Assembly: GCA_029560585.1 (NCBI GenBank)
Contig: JAKQKQ010000201.1
Coordinates: 62,001 to 126,000, forward strand
Length of the DNA stretch: 64,000 nt
Origin: Verrucomicrobiota bacterium
Lineage (GTDB): Bacteria; Verrucomicrobiota; Verrucomicrobiia; JADLBR01
Reading direction: 5' to 3'
Shown here: positions 26,284 through 34,584 of the stretch, in pieces
Numbering within the stretch: position 1 is the stretch's first letter
How the letters are laid out: each line of letters begins with the position of its first letter
Notes under the pieces: model-generated
Databases searched by the model: none
Told to the model about the DNA's origin: nothing
The model's input: only the letters and a program-made list of their open reading frames with translations
Program-made: the position numbers and the translations under genes

Positions 26284-26667
26284 TCAGCGCCTCCAGGCAA
26301 CCACCTCGATCTCAACCCGAGCGCCCAAAGGCAACGCCGCCACCCCGACCGTGCTCCGCGCCGGCCTCCACCCTCCAAAAAACTCCGAGTAGATCGCGTT
26401 CATCGTCGCAAAATCACCCAGGTCTTTCAGAAACACCGTCGTCTTCACCACATCGCCAAATCCCAGCCCCTCGTCCCCCAGCACGGCGGCCACGTTGTCC
26501 AGCACCCGCCGCGTCTGCGCCGCTATATCCCCGTCCACCAGTTTTCCGGTCGACGGATCAATCGGTATCTGTCCCGACAGAAAGACGAAATCGCCCGTGA
26601 CGATCCCCTGCGAATAAGGCCCGACCGCCTTTGGCGCTCCAGCCGATTCAATGGCGCGTGGTTGCAT
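26284..26667 (-). CDS. ridA: RidA family reactive-intermediate deaminase
   Basis: This 127-residue protein is of standard length for the YjgF/YER057c/UK114 family. Family motifs are all present: GPYSQGIVTGDFVFLSGQ at the N-terminus, DVVKTTVFLKDL in the middle, and PARSTVGVAALPLGARVEIE, whose Arg binds the carboxylate of the substrate. RidA hydrolyses 2-aminoacrylate and similar imines produced by PLP enzymes, protecting those enzymes from damage. It stands as a single gene. The ATG has no Shine-Dalgarno; a promoter lies directly ahead. Confidence 0.93.
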   Translation of the reverse strand: MQPRAIESAGAPKAVGPYSQGIVTGDFVFLSGQIPIDPSTGKLVDGDIAAQTRRVLDNVAAVLGDEGLGFGDVVKTTVFLKDLGDFATMNAIYSEFFGGWRPARSTVGVAALPLGARVEIEVVAWRR

Positions 26668-26674
26668 GTCCGCT

Positions 26675-26702
26675 TGTATGGGGCCTCCGCTCCCCCAGTC
26701 AA
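26675..26702 (-). promoter_or_regulatory. Promoter of ridA, probably leaderless
   Basis: On the minus strand TTGACT (26697-26702), a 16-bp spacer and CATACA (26675-26680). The -10 ends seven bases before the ATG. The -10 is a weak match (three of six). Confidence 0.45.
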
Positions 26703-26798
26703 TAGCCCGTCACCTGCGCCTCACGAAGGCGCCGCCGCACGCACGGTCTCCACCCGCCCATTCGGCCCAGCTTGAGAAAACGAAATCCTTGGGGTTTC

Positions 26799-28529
26799 TC
26801 ATCCCGGGCCTCGTCCCGTCTCCTTTATAAGCCTCGCAAACATCTCGCCCTTTACGCGAAACGGCTCAAACCGCTCGAATTCTCCGGTGGCGCAGGGCAT
26901 CCGGAACGTCCAGTTTCCGCCCCTGGCCACCCCCGGGACGTTGAACCTCCCCTCCAGTCCGAACACGTCTGTCAGCATCACCAGCGCCAACCAAGACTTG
27001 CACCACATCGTCGCCCGCAAGATCCCCTCGTGCAAGGCGGCGGCGAAACCCCTCGGGGGTTCCTTGCCCCCTAGCGCCGCGAACTCCATCAGCGCGTCAA
27101 TCTCCCTCCGGGCACGGCGTCCGGCTTCGGACTCCGGGTCCCTCTTGACCGGGCGCCACCAATCCGCCCACGCGGCCGCCAATGGCGGATGATCGTGCGT
27201 GCCGGGCGTCGCCACCGACAGCGGGGGATAGCTGTCCGGATGATGGTAACCCCCGCCCGGATGCCGCCGAAACATCGGGATCGCAAAGCCAGGCATGCCC
27301 AACTCCGCTAGCGCCCCGGGCACATAATCCGGCACCACACCCAGATCCTCGGCCACCACCGCCGCATCACCCGCCGCCTCCGCGAGAACGCGCAAGAGCG
27401 CAACGCCCTCGTGCCTGTTCGCTTCCTTGTGCTCCGGCGTGTCGTCGGGCCGCGGCCGAAAACCCGGCAGCCTCCCCCCCGTCAGGGCAACCGCCCCGGC
27501 CTCGCCCAAGCCCAGAAACTCATCGTTGCGCTCCGGCACCCAGGGGAATGCATAGACCCGGAAGAAACCCAGCACGTGATCGATTCGAAAAATGTGGAAC
27601 ACCCGGCACGTGTTCTTCACCCGAAGCCGCCACCATCCAAAATCTCTCTCCCGCATCGCCCCCCAATCATATAGCGGAATACCCCAGTTCTGCCCCCATT
27701 CTGCGGTGAAGCGATCCGCGGCAAACGTCTTTTCCGGCGGCGCACCCCCGCTCCAATCGAGATCGAAAACTTCCTTCTCACCCCAGACATCCGCGCTGCA
27801 CCGACCCACTCCAAACGGGATATCCCCCATCAGCCTGACTCCCGCGCGGTCCGCGTGCGCCCGGACCGCCTCCCATTGGCCATACGCGAGCCATTGGATG
27901 TAGCTCAATCGCTCCCGCCGCCGCGCAAATTCCTCGCGCCGCGCGGGTGCCTGCGACGCCAACCACGATTCGGCTGCCCCAGGATTCCGGTGCGCTGCCG
28001 GCCACCCCGTCCACGCCGGACTGCCCCCGTTCTCATCCACCAACAACCGAAACAGGGTATACTTTGGCAGCCAATCGCCGTGCGCCTCACAGAATCCCCT
28101 GAACTCCGCAGCCCGCGCCGTCCCCCTCCCCAACTCCCTCGCGACGAAATTCTCGTACGCCCGCCAGAGCAACTTGCCCTTCAAGGACCTCACGCCACGA
28201 TAGTCCACCGGCCCCGAACGCAATGACCGCAAGACCTCCGCACCCGCCTCGGCCTCAAATTCGGATTTGCTCAGGTCCGGCACGTGGGCCGGATCCACCG
28301 CCAGCGTTGTCGGCTCGATCGCCATCGCGCTTATCGCGTTGTACGGGCTGTTATCGTCGCTGGTCTCGTTGATCGGCAACAACTGCAGCACCCGCGCACC
28401 CCTCCGCGCGCACCAGTCAATCATCTCGAGCACCGCGGCCGTGTCCCCGATCCCAAGATCCCCGTCCCGCCGCAATGAGAAACTCGGCACCAGGACGCCA
28501 GCCACTCTCTCCTCAACATTCACGCCCAT
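26799..28529 (-). CDS. malQ: 4-alpha-glucanotransferase (amylomaltase, GH77)
   Basis: This 576-residue enzyme transfers alpha-1,4-glucan segments between maltodextrins and releases glucose; it acts in the cytoplasm on glycogen or maltose breakdown products. The GH77 catalytic residues lie in FRIDHVLGFFR (nucleophile Asp), VVAEDLGVVPDYV (acid Glu) and PGTHDHPPLAAAW (third Asp). The N-terminal region VLQLLPINET and DNSPYNAISA is typical of the family. It stands alone, divergent from cimA. The ATG has no Shine-Dalgarno; TCTAAT lies five bases ahead, suggesting a leaderless message. Confidence 0.95.
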   Translation of the reverse strand: MGVNVEERVAGVLVPSFSLRRDGDLGIGDTAAVLEMIDWCARRGARVLQLLPINETSDDNSPYNAISAMAIEPTTLAVDPAHVPDLSKSEFEAEAGAEVLRSLRSGPVDYRGVRSLKGKLLWRAYENFVARELGRGTARAAEFRGFCEAHGDWLPKYTLFRLLVDENGGSPAWTGWPAAHRNPGAAESWLASQAPARREEFARRRERLSYIQWLAYGQWEAVRAHADRAGVRLMGDIPFGVGRCSADVWGEKEVFDLDWSGGAPPEKTFAADRFTAEWGQNWGIPLYDWGAMRERDFGWWRLRVKNTCRVFHIFRIDHVLGFFRVYAFPWVPERNDEFLGLGEAGAVALTGGRLPGFRPRPDDTPEHKEANRHEGVALLRVLAEAAGDAAVVAEDLGVVPDYVPGALAELGMPGFAIPMFRRHPGGGYHHPDSYPPLSVATPGTHDHPPLAAAWADWWRPVKRDPESEAGRRARREIDALMEFAALGGKEPPRGFAAALHEGILRATMWCKSWLALVMLTDVFGLEGRFNVPGVARGGNWTFRMPCATGEFERFEPFRVKGEMFARLIKETGRGPG

Positions 28530-28534
28530 AAATA

Positions 28535-28540
28535 ATTAGA
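28535..28540 (-). promoter_or_regulatory. -10 element of malQ directly before the start codon
   Basis: TCTAAT (five of six to TATAAT) on the minus strand ends five bases before the ATG. No good -35 at the usual distance was found. Confidence 0.4.
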
Positions 28541-28625
28541 CTGCCCGTCCACCGGGAAAACACAATCCGACAAACTCGAGAATCCCCGGCACCATCGCCA
28601 CGCACCACACCTTCCCATCCCGGCC

Positions 28626-28654
28626 TTTACGCCCCGACCTAAATGGCCCATAAT
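28626..28654 (+). promoter_or_regulatory. Promoter of cimA
   Basis: TTTACG at 28626-28631, 17-bp spacer, CATAAT at 28649-28654. The start codon is eleven bases further, leaving a leader of only a few nucleotides and no Shine-Dalgarno. Confidence 0.5.
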
Positions 28655-28665
28655 TCTTGCTTGCG

Positions 28666-30252
28666 ATGAATGCGGCGATCCAACTCTACGACACGACTCT
28701 GCGCGATGGCGCCCAGGGCCAAGGCGTCAGCCTGTCCGTGAACGACAAGCTGCTGATCGCCCGCCGCCTCGACCAGCTTGGCGTCGCCATGATCGAGGGC
28801 GGATGGCCCGGCTCCAACCCCAAAGACATCGAGTTCTTTCAGGCAGCCGCCCGGCATCCCTGGCAGAAGGCTCGCGTCGCAGCCTTCGGCAGCACCAGGC
28901 GGGTCGGAGTCCGCGCCGAGGGCGATGAGCAGGTCCGACTCCTCATCGACGCCGCCACCCCCATCGTCACCATCTTCGGCAAGACATGGACCCTCCACAT
29001 CGAGGAGGTCCTCCGCACCACACGCGCGGAAAACCTCGCCATGATATCCGACACCGTCCGCCACCTCGTCGCCAACGGACGCGAGGTCGTCTATGACGCC
29101 GAGCACTTTTTCGACGGCTGCAAGGCCGATTCGGCCTACGCTCTGGATTGCGTTGCCGCCGCATCCGAGGCGGGCGCCGCCACCGTCGTCCTCTGCGACA
29201 CGAACGGCGGCACCCTCCCGCGCGAAATCGCACTGATGACCGCCCAGGTCCTGTCCCGCGTCCGCTGCCGCGTCGGCATCCACACCCACGACGACAGCGG
29301 CCTCGGGGTCGCCAACGCCCTGGCCGCCATCGAGAGCGGCGCCACCCATGTGCAGGGCACCATGAACGGCTTCGGCGAGCGCACCGGAAACTGCAACCTC
29401 ACCACCCTCATCCCCATCCTCCAGCTCAAGATGGGATTGCCCGTCGTCTCCGATGCGGAACTTGCCCACCTCAGGGAGGTCTCGCTGTTCATCGATGATG
29501 TGGCCAACCAGAACAGCAACCCCCGCGCTCCCTTCGTCGGCGCCTATGCCTTCGCGCACAAGGGCGGGATGCACGTCAATGCCGTCAACAAGGTCGCAGC
29601 CAGCTACGAGCACATCCCGCCCCAGCTTGTCGGCAATAGCCAGCACATCCTCGTCGGGGAACTCTCCGGCAGAACCAACGTCTTCATGAAGGCCCGCGAC
29701 CTCGGGATATCGCTCGATGAGAAGGCGCCCGAGACCCGCGACATCCTCGAGACCATCAAGGGCATGGAGGCCGCCGGCTACGAGTTTGAGAGCGCCGACG
29801 CCTCCTTCGAATTGCTCGTCCGCAAGGCCCTCCAGCACCACAGGCCTTTCTTCGAGACGCTCGAATACCGCGTGTCCGTCCGGCATAGCGTGGAACGCCG
29901 CTACGAGGTGTCCGAGGCCACCGTCAAACTCCGCGTCCGCGACGCCGAATCGTACACCGTCGCCGACGGCGATGGCCCCGTCAACGCCCTCGACCAGGCC
30001 CTCCGCAAGGCGCTCCGCCAATTCCACCCCTCCCTCGACGAGGTCCGACTGACCGACTACAAGGTCCGCATCATCGATTCCACCTCCGGCACGGAGGCCA
30101 GGACCCGCGTTCTCATCAGTTCCACCGATGGCCGAAGCACATGGAACACCGTCGGGGTCTCCGACAACATCCTGGACGCCTCGTGGCTGGCGCTCGCCGA
30201 GAGCATCGAGTTCTTCCTGCTCCGACGGGAAATGGGCCCGAAAACCGCTTAG
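28666..30252 (+). CDS. cimA: (R)-citramalate synthase
   Basis: This 528-residue enzyme joins acetyl-CoA and pyruvate to citramalate, the first step of the threonine-independent isoleucine pathway. The N-terminal HMGL-like TIM barrel starts with YDTTLRDGAQGQGVSLSV (catalytic Arg-Asp, metal Asp) and contains GIHTHDDSGLGVANALAA (metal His pair). The region MNGFGERTGNCNL is typical of the CimA/isopropylmalate synthase group. The C-terminal regulatory domain (residues 390-520) likely binds isoleucine. The GQGVSLS wording and the long linker fit CimA (cimA_Clost type) better than LeuA, but substrate choice is by family resemblance. The start is ATG 28666; a TTG lies nine bases upstream. Confidence 0.9.
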   Translation: MNAAIQLYDTTLRDGAQGQGVSLSVNDKLLIARRLDQLGVAMIEGGWPGSNPKDIEFFQAAARHPWQKARVAAFGSTRRVGVRAEGDEQVRLLIDAATPIVTIFGKTWTLHIEEVLRTTRAENLAMISDTVRHLVANGREVVYDAEHFFDGCKADSAYALDCVAAASEAGAATVVLCDTNGGTLPREIALMTAQVLSRVRCRVGIHTHDDSGLGVANALAAIESGATHVQGTMNGFGERTGNCNLTTLIPILQLKMGLPVVSDAELAHLREVSLFIDDVANQNSNPRAPFVGAYAFAHKGGMHVNAVNKVAASYEHIPPQLVGNSQHILVGELSGRTNVFMKARDLGISLDEKAPETRDILETIKGMEAAGYEFESADASFELLVRKALQHHRPFFETLEYRVSVRHSVERRYEVSEATVKLRVRDAESYTVADGDGPVNALDQALRKALRQFHPSLDEVRLTDYKVRIIDSTSGTEARTRVLISSTDGRSTWNTVGVSDNILDASWLALAESIEFFLLRREMGPKTA

Positions 30253-30289
30253 CCGCGCGCCCGGCCATCAACTTCTGACCCGCGCGCGG
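30253..30289 (+). terminator. GC-rich inverted repeat after cimA
   Basis: CCGCGCGC (30253-30260) and GCGCGCGG (30282-30289) can form an 8-bp stem directly after the stop codon. No T-run follows, so termination is only a possibility. Confidence 0.3.
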
Positions 30290-30311
30290 CCCGAATCCCC
30301 TCCGGCCCCGT

Positions 30312-30339
30312 TTGACATCCGGCCGGGGTTTGACAAAAT
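30312..30339 (+). promoter_or_regulatory. Promoter of khpB, probably leaderless
   Basis: TTGACA at 30312-30317, 16-bp spacer, CAAAAT at 30334-30339, then seven bases to the ATG. A second TTGACA at 30330-30335 overlaps the -10. There is no Shine-Dalgarno. Confidence 0.55.
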
Positions 30340-30346
30340 TTCGTTA

Positions 30347-30847
30347 ATGGAATCACCCCGGCATATCCTGGAGATGATCCTCGGTACGCTGGGCTTCGTC
30401 TTCGAGGTCCACGAGGAGGAGACGTCCGACGGACTCGTTCTTCAGGTGCGCACCCGCGATCCCGGCCGCCTCATCGGCCGCGAGGGCCACACCCTCGAGG
30501 ACCTCCAGTTCCTCGTCAATCGCCTCTCCCACTCGAGCGAGGAAGTCGCACAACGCGTCGTCGTTGACGTCGAGGGTTACCGCACCAACCAGCGCCGCGA
30601 GCTCGTCTCACGGCTCGGCCGCATCGCCCAGCGCGTCCGCCAGACCGGAGAGCCCATCCGACTTGAGCCCATGAACAGCTTTGATCGCCGCATCGTCCAC
30701 AACGTCTTCCAGGACGACCGCGATGTCGAGGCCGTCAGCCCTCCCGGCGAGTCGCGCCTCAAGCGAATGACTGTGCAGTTGCGCAATCGCCCACGGGCCG
30801 AGGGTGCCAACGTCAGCGCCACTCGTGTTTCGGATACCGGCGCCTGA
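30347..30847 (+). CDS. khpB: KH/R3H RNA-binding protein KhpB (Jag-like)
   Basis: This 166-residue protein has a type II KH domain (DPGRLIGREGHTLEDLQFLVNR, with the GxxG loop as IGREG) and an R3H domain at the C-terminus (LEPMNSFDRRIVHNVFQDD...VSPPGESRLKRMTV). It lacks the Jag-N domain of Gram-positive proteins. KhpB with KhpA forms a global RNA chaperone; in many bacteria the gene lies by yidC, which is not so here. The ATG at 30347 is chosen because the KH fold starts just after it. A longer frame beginning at 30128 overlaps cimA and is rejected. The 3' end overlaps the convergent hrpB by 35 bases. Confidence 0.88.
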   Translation: MESPRHILEMILGTLGFVFEVHEEETSDGLVLQVRTRDPGRLIGREGHTLEDLQFLVNRLSHSSEEVAQRVVVDVEGYRTNQRRELVSRLGRIAQRVRQTGEPIRLEPMNSFDRRIVHNVFQDDRDVEAVSPPGESRLKRMTVQLRNRPRAEGANVSATRVSDTGA

Positions 30848-33338
30848 GCTCCTGGCGGATCTTCGGGTACGTGTCCCGCCAGAATCCTGCCAGATCCTTC
30901 GTCGTCTGGACGGGCCTGGAATTCGGCGCGAGGATCTCGACCACGGGCACCGCTCGACCCCCGCAAAGCGATGGCACTTCGTTCAACCCAAAAAGATCCT
31001 GTATGCGCGCCGACAAGACCGGATCCCCGCCCGGCCCGTAGCGGATGCGCCCGCGCCGCCCGGAGGGCAGTTCCACCCTGTCCGGGGACAACCTTTCGAG
31101 CGCCGCAAGCTGCGCGCCGTTCAGCCAGCCTCGGACCACCGGCCAGACGGGACGGTCCCGCACCTCCTTCTGCGACGAGGCGCCATAACAGATCTGCTCG
31201 ATCAGCGCCCTTTTCTCCGTGTCGCCTATCGGGGCAATTCCCAGTTCCGGCATGCGGCTCGCCAGGAAGTTGACTCTCCCTATCCACTGGTCGACGGTCT
31301 CGTCCCACTCCCTCGGGGCACATCGCCCCGCGATGACTTCATCCGCCAAGAGCCGCGCTGCCTCGCCCTCGGGGGCCGGACACTCCGGCCCGCGCCAGAT
31401 GACCAGATCCCGGAACAGCCTCTCTTGGCGCGCCACGACACGCCGCTGCATGGGATCGAGCGAAACGTCCGCCCGCACCGAAAAGTCCCCCGGAAAAAGC
31501 TCGCGCAACGAATCTTCCGATACCGCCGTGGCCAGCCCGAGGCGAACATCGATGCCCCCGCCCCCGGACTGGATCTCGCGGATCTCCGCGGCCACAAACA
31601 TCCGGCTGCGCCTCACCACGCTTTCCCTGTCGAGCGTCCCGCGACGACCGTGCACCACGTCGCATCGCAGAGTCCCCTCATCCCGACGCACCGCCAGATG
31701 ATCAGAGAACCCCGCCAATAGGCACATCTCCAGGGCCCCTGGCGACGGTTCGCCCACGTCCTCCGCCAAACCCTCGCGCCGCGCGATCGCCATGAACTGG
31801 TCAAACGCCGCGCCCACTTCCCGCGCCGCTCCAGCATGAATCCCCAACCTGCCACACTCCTCCACCGAATAACCCGCCGCCCGGGCGTGTTCCCAGGCCC
31901 GGATCAACACCAGCAAGTCTGATGCCTCCTCCTCGCCGACGGTCTCCCATCTTCGCGCTTCGGCCTCCGCTCCCGCCCTGCGGATGAGGATCGGCCGGCC
32001 CGAAGTCAGCGCGGCGACGAGCGCCGCCATCCGGAGGCAGCCGTGGGTCGCCCCGGCCAATAGCATCCTCGCGTGCCGGGGATGCACGGGGAAAGCGTCC
32101 ATCTGCCGCCCGATCTCCGTGATGCCCCCTGTTTCCCTGTCCAGGGCTCCCAGGTCGCGAAGCAGATTCTCCGCGCGCGCCAATGATGATTCCGGCGGCG
32201 GCTCGAACCACCGGAATCGCCCAGGCCCCTGCAATCCCGCCACGCTCAACGCCAGCACGGTCTCCGCAAGATCCAGTCGGCACACCTCGGGCATGTCGAA
32301 AGCGGGCCGCTGGCGGTGGTCCGCTTCCGTCCAAAGTCGAATGCACCTCCCCGGCCCCGTGCGCCCCGCCCGACCGGCGCGCTGGTCGGCCGCCGCACGG
32401 CTGATCTTCTCCACCAGCAGCGTGTCGATCCCCCGATGCGGATCATACCGGGGCACCCGGGCCAAACCGCTGTCCACAACAAGATCGACCCCATCGATCG
32501 TCAGCGATGTCTCGGCAACGTTCGTCGAAACGATGATCCGGCCTCCAGACGCCGGCGCGACCGCCGCCTGCTGTCGAGCCAAGGGCAGGTCGCCGTGAAG
32601 CGGCAGCAATTCGAACCGCCTGCCAAGACCTTCCGCCTCCAGCGCGCGCAGCGTCCGCCCGATCTCCCAAGCCCCGGGCATGAAAACGAGCGCACCGCCA
32701 GACCAGCCCTCCCGCGCCAGTTTCCCCACCTCGCGCGCCGCCGCGTCCCAGGGCGCATCGCCCACCGGCCTCGTCAGATACCCGATGTCCACCGGATGGG
32801 TCCTCCCCTCCGCCGCTATGACCTCGCAAGGCGACATGAATGACGCCAGTGGCGCGGCATCCAGCGTGGCGGACATGACGACCAGTTTCAGGTCCGGGCG
32901 CAACGTCTCCTGAAGCTCAAGCATCCGGCCTAACGTCACATCGGTGTGTATGTGGCGCTCGTGGAATTCGTCGAGCACCACGGCGCCCACCCCCTCCAAA
33001 GCAGGATCCCTCGCAATGCGCCGGATCAGTATCCCCTCGGTCACGAATTGGATCCGCGTCGCCACCGACGAGACGTCCTCAAACCGGATCTGATAACCCA
33101 CCTCGTCCCCAGGCCGCGAACCTCGCTCCGATGCCACCCGCAGCGCCAGCAGACGCGCAGCCAGCCGCCGGGGTTGCAGGATGATCACCCTCCCCCGCAC
33201 AACCCCGGAATCCACCAGTATTTGCGGCAGGCGCGTCGACTTGCCCGATCCCGTCGGCGCCGTCAGCACCAACCGCTCGCATCCCGACAACGCCCCCGCG
33301 ATCTTCACCCCCAGGGCACTGACCGGAAGCTCGCCCAT
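30813..33338 (-). CDS. hrpB: ATP-dependent DEAH-box helicase HrpB
   Basis: An 841-residue helicase. The motifs are clear: Walker A TAPTGSGKSTRLP, Ia LQPRRLAAR, DEAH-type box as DEFHERH, motif III VMSATLDA, motif V STNVAETSLTIDGV, and motif VI QRAGRAGRTGPG. The C-terminal HrpB domain is present, with the family ending (KDLAGFWRDTYPKIRQELRRRYPKHEWR shortened here). HrpB helicases are widespread in Gram-negative bacteria; the role is poorly known, possibly RNA processing. The ATG at 33336-33338 is chosen; a TTG start at 33365 is possible. It ends inside the convergent khpB gene. Confidence 0.93.
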   Translation of the reverse strand: MGELPVSALGVKIAGALSGCERLVLTAPTGSGKSTRLPQILVDSGVVRGRVIILQPRRLAARLLALRVASERGSRPGDEVGYQIRFEDVSSVATRIQFVTEGILIRRIARDPALEGVGAVVLDEFHERHIHTDVTLGRMLELQETLRPDLKLVVMSATLDAAPLASFMSPCEVIAAEGRTHPVDIGYLTRPVGDAPWDAAAREVGKLAREGWSGGALVFMPGAWEIGRTLRALEAEGLGRRFELLPLHGDLPLARQQAAVAPASGGRIIVSTNVAETSLTIDGVDLVVDSGLARVPRYDPHRGIDTLLVEKISRAAADQRAGRAGRTGPGRCIRLWTEADHRQRPAFDMPEVCRLDLAETVLALSVAGLQGPGRFRWFEPPPESSLARAENLLRDLGALDRETGGITEIGRQMDAFPVHPRHARMLLAGATHGCLRMAALVAALTSGRPILIRRAGAEAEARRWETVGEEEASDLLVLIRAWEHARAAGYSVEECGRLGIHAGAAREVGAAFDQFMAIARREGLAEDVGEPSPGALEMCLLAGFSDHLAVRRDEGTLRCDVVHGRRGTLDRESVVRRSRMFVAAEIREIQSGGGGIDVRLGLATAVSEDSLRELFPGDFSVRADVSLDPMQRRVVARQERLFRDLVIWRGPECPAPEGEAARLLADEVIAGRCAPREWDETVDQWIGRVNFLASRMPELGIAPIGDTEKRALIEQICYGASSQKEVRDRPVWPVVRGWLNGAQLAALERLSPDRVELPSGRRGRIRYGPGGDPVLSARIQDLFGLNEVPSLCGGRAVPVVEILAPNSRPVQTTKDLAGFWRDTYPKIRQELRRRYPKHEWR

Positions 33339-33471
33339 ATCAGCCGGTTGCCTCGTCGCGCTCAAACCACGACCCCGGCTTGTGAAGAAGGGAATGAGTC
33401 AGCCCCGGCACTGGCGCACGGCGATGTTCCCGGGAACGCCCTCACGCCCCACGCAGCCATTGCGCCGGCCG

Positions 33472-34440
33472 TCATCCGTCCGACAGGCAGCGATCCTTCC
33501 TGTCGATCGCCCGCCTCAGCTTCCGCAGCCCGATGTTCTGCAACTGCCGGATCCGTTCCCGGGTCACCTTGAATCGCTCGCCCACTTCCTCCAGGGTCAT
33601 GGCATCGCCACCATCCAGGCCATAACGCATCTTCAGGATAATCCTCTCGCGCTCATCGAGCACCCCCAGCAGCCGCAGCATCTCGTTGGTGATGTCATTC
33701 GTCTGCACCCACTCCGACGGCGTGAATGCCGCCTCGTCACCCACGAGTTCGCCCAGCTCCGAGCCATCGGTGTCCCCGATGGTCGAATTCAGCGATGCCG
33801 GCCGCACCGAGGCGCTTCTGAGTTGAGAGACCTTCGTCGTCGAGATGCCCAGTTCCTCCGCCAATTCCTCATCGGTCGGATCACGCCCAAATTCTTCACT
33901 GAGCTGCGATGCGATTCGGCGCATGCGCGAGATCTTGTCGGCCATGTGCACCGGCAGTCGGATCGTCTTGCCCTGATTCGCCAGCGCCCTCTTCACCGCC
34001 TGCTTGATCCACCAGGCCGCATAGGTGCTCAACTTCGCCCCTTTTCGCGGCTCGAACCTCTCCACCGCCTTCATCAGGCCGATGTTGCCCTCCGATATCA
34101 GATCCAGCAGGGGCAGCCCGTAATTTGCGTAGTCTTGGGCGATCTTCACCACCAGGCGAAGATTCGCTTTGATCATCCGTTGGCGCGCATCGTTCCCGCG
34201 CTCCACGTCATCCGTCAGCGCCTTGACGCGCACGGCCCCGGCGCGCCCCTTGGCGGCCTTGCCCCCTCCACCGCGAAGCCGGATCTTCTTCAGCTCGATC
34301 TCCGCCCGGATCCCTCGCTGGATTTGGTTGGCCAGCCGGACTTCCTCGCTCGGGCTGATGAGCGATACTTCCCCAATCTCGCGAAGATAGATCTTAATGG
34401 GACTCTCGGTTTCCCGTGAGCCCGAATCACCCGTCGCCAT
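33472..34440 (-). CDS. RNA polymerase sigma factor of the sigma-70 (RpoD/SigA-like) group
   Basis: A 322-residue sigma factor. Region 1.2 (ESPIKIYLREIGEVSLISPSEE), region 2 (NLRLVVKIAQDY; LISEGNIGLMKAVERFEP; KLSTYAAWWIKQAVKRAL), region 3 (DPTDEELAEELGIS) and region 4 (TLEEVGERFKVTRERIRQLQ) are all complete, so it should recognise -35/-10 promoters of the TTGACA/TATAAT type as seen here. It lacks the long region 1.1 of proteobacterial RpoD, and between 1.2 and 2 has a Gly/Lys/Ala-rich insert (RGGGGKAAKGRAG). The wording resembles Verrucomicrobia/Lentisphaerae primary sigma factors. The start at 34440 has the strong GGAGGAGGG ahead. Primary or alternative status cannot be proved. Confidence 0.92.
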   Translation of the reverse strand: MATGDSGSRETESPIKIYLREIGEVSLISPSEEVRLANQIQRGIRAEIELKKIRLRGGGGKAAKGRAGAVRVKALTDDVERGNDARQRMIKANLRLVVKIAQDYANYGLPLLDLISEGNIGLMKAVERFEPRKGAKLSTYAAWWIKQAVKRALANQGKTIRLPVHMADKISRMRRIASQLSEEFGRDPTDEELAEELGISTTKVSQLRSASVRPASLNSTIGDTDGSELGELVGDEAAFTPSEWVQTNDITNEMLRLLGVLDERERIILKMRYGLDGGDAMTLEEVGERFKVTRERIRQLQNIGLRKLRRAIDRKDRCLSDG

Positions 34441-34584
34441 GCGGACCCTCCTCCGGCCGGACACCCCCGCGCCACTTGCGCGCTAAGCCTTCTTTCCGAG
34501 TGCCCTCTCTCCTCACCACACTGGCGAATTCTTGGAGCAGTTTCCCCAGTTAGCAAATGATTTCTGCGGAAAGAACGCCGCCGA

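Noticed and set aside
28639-30027. 462-codon minus-strand frame opposite cimA
   Set aside because: Antisense shadow of the citramalate synthase frame; no recognisable features.
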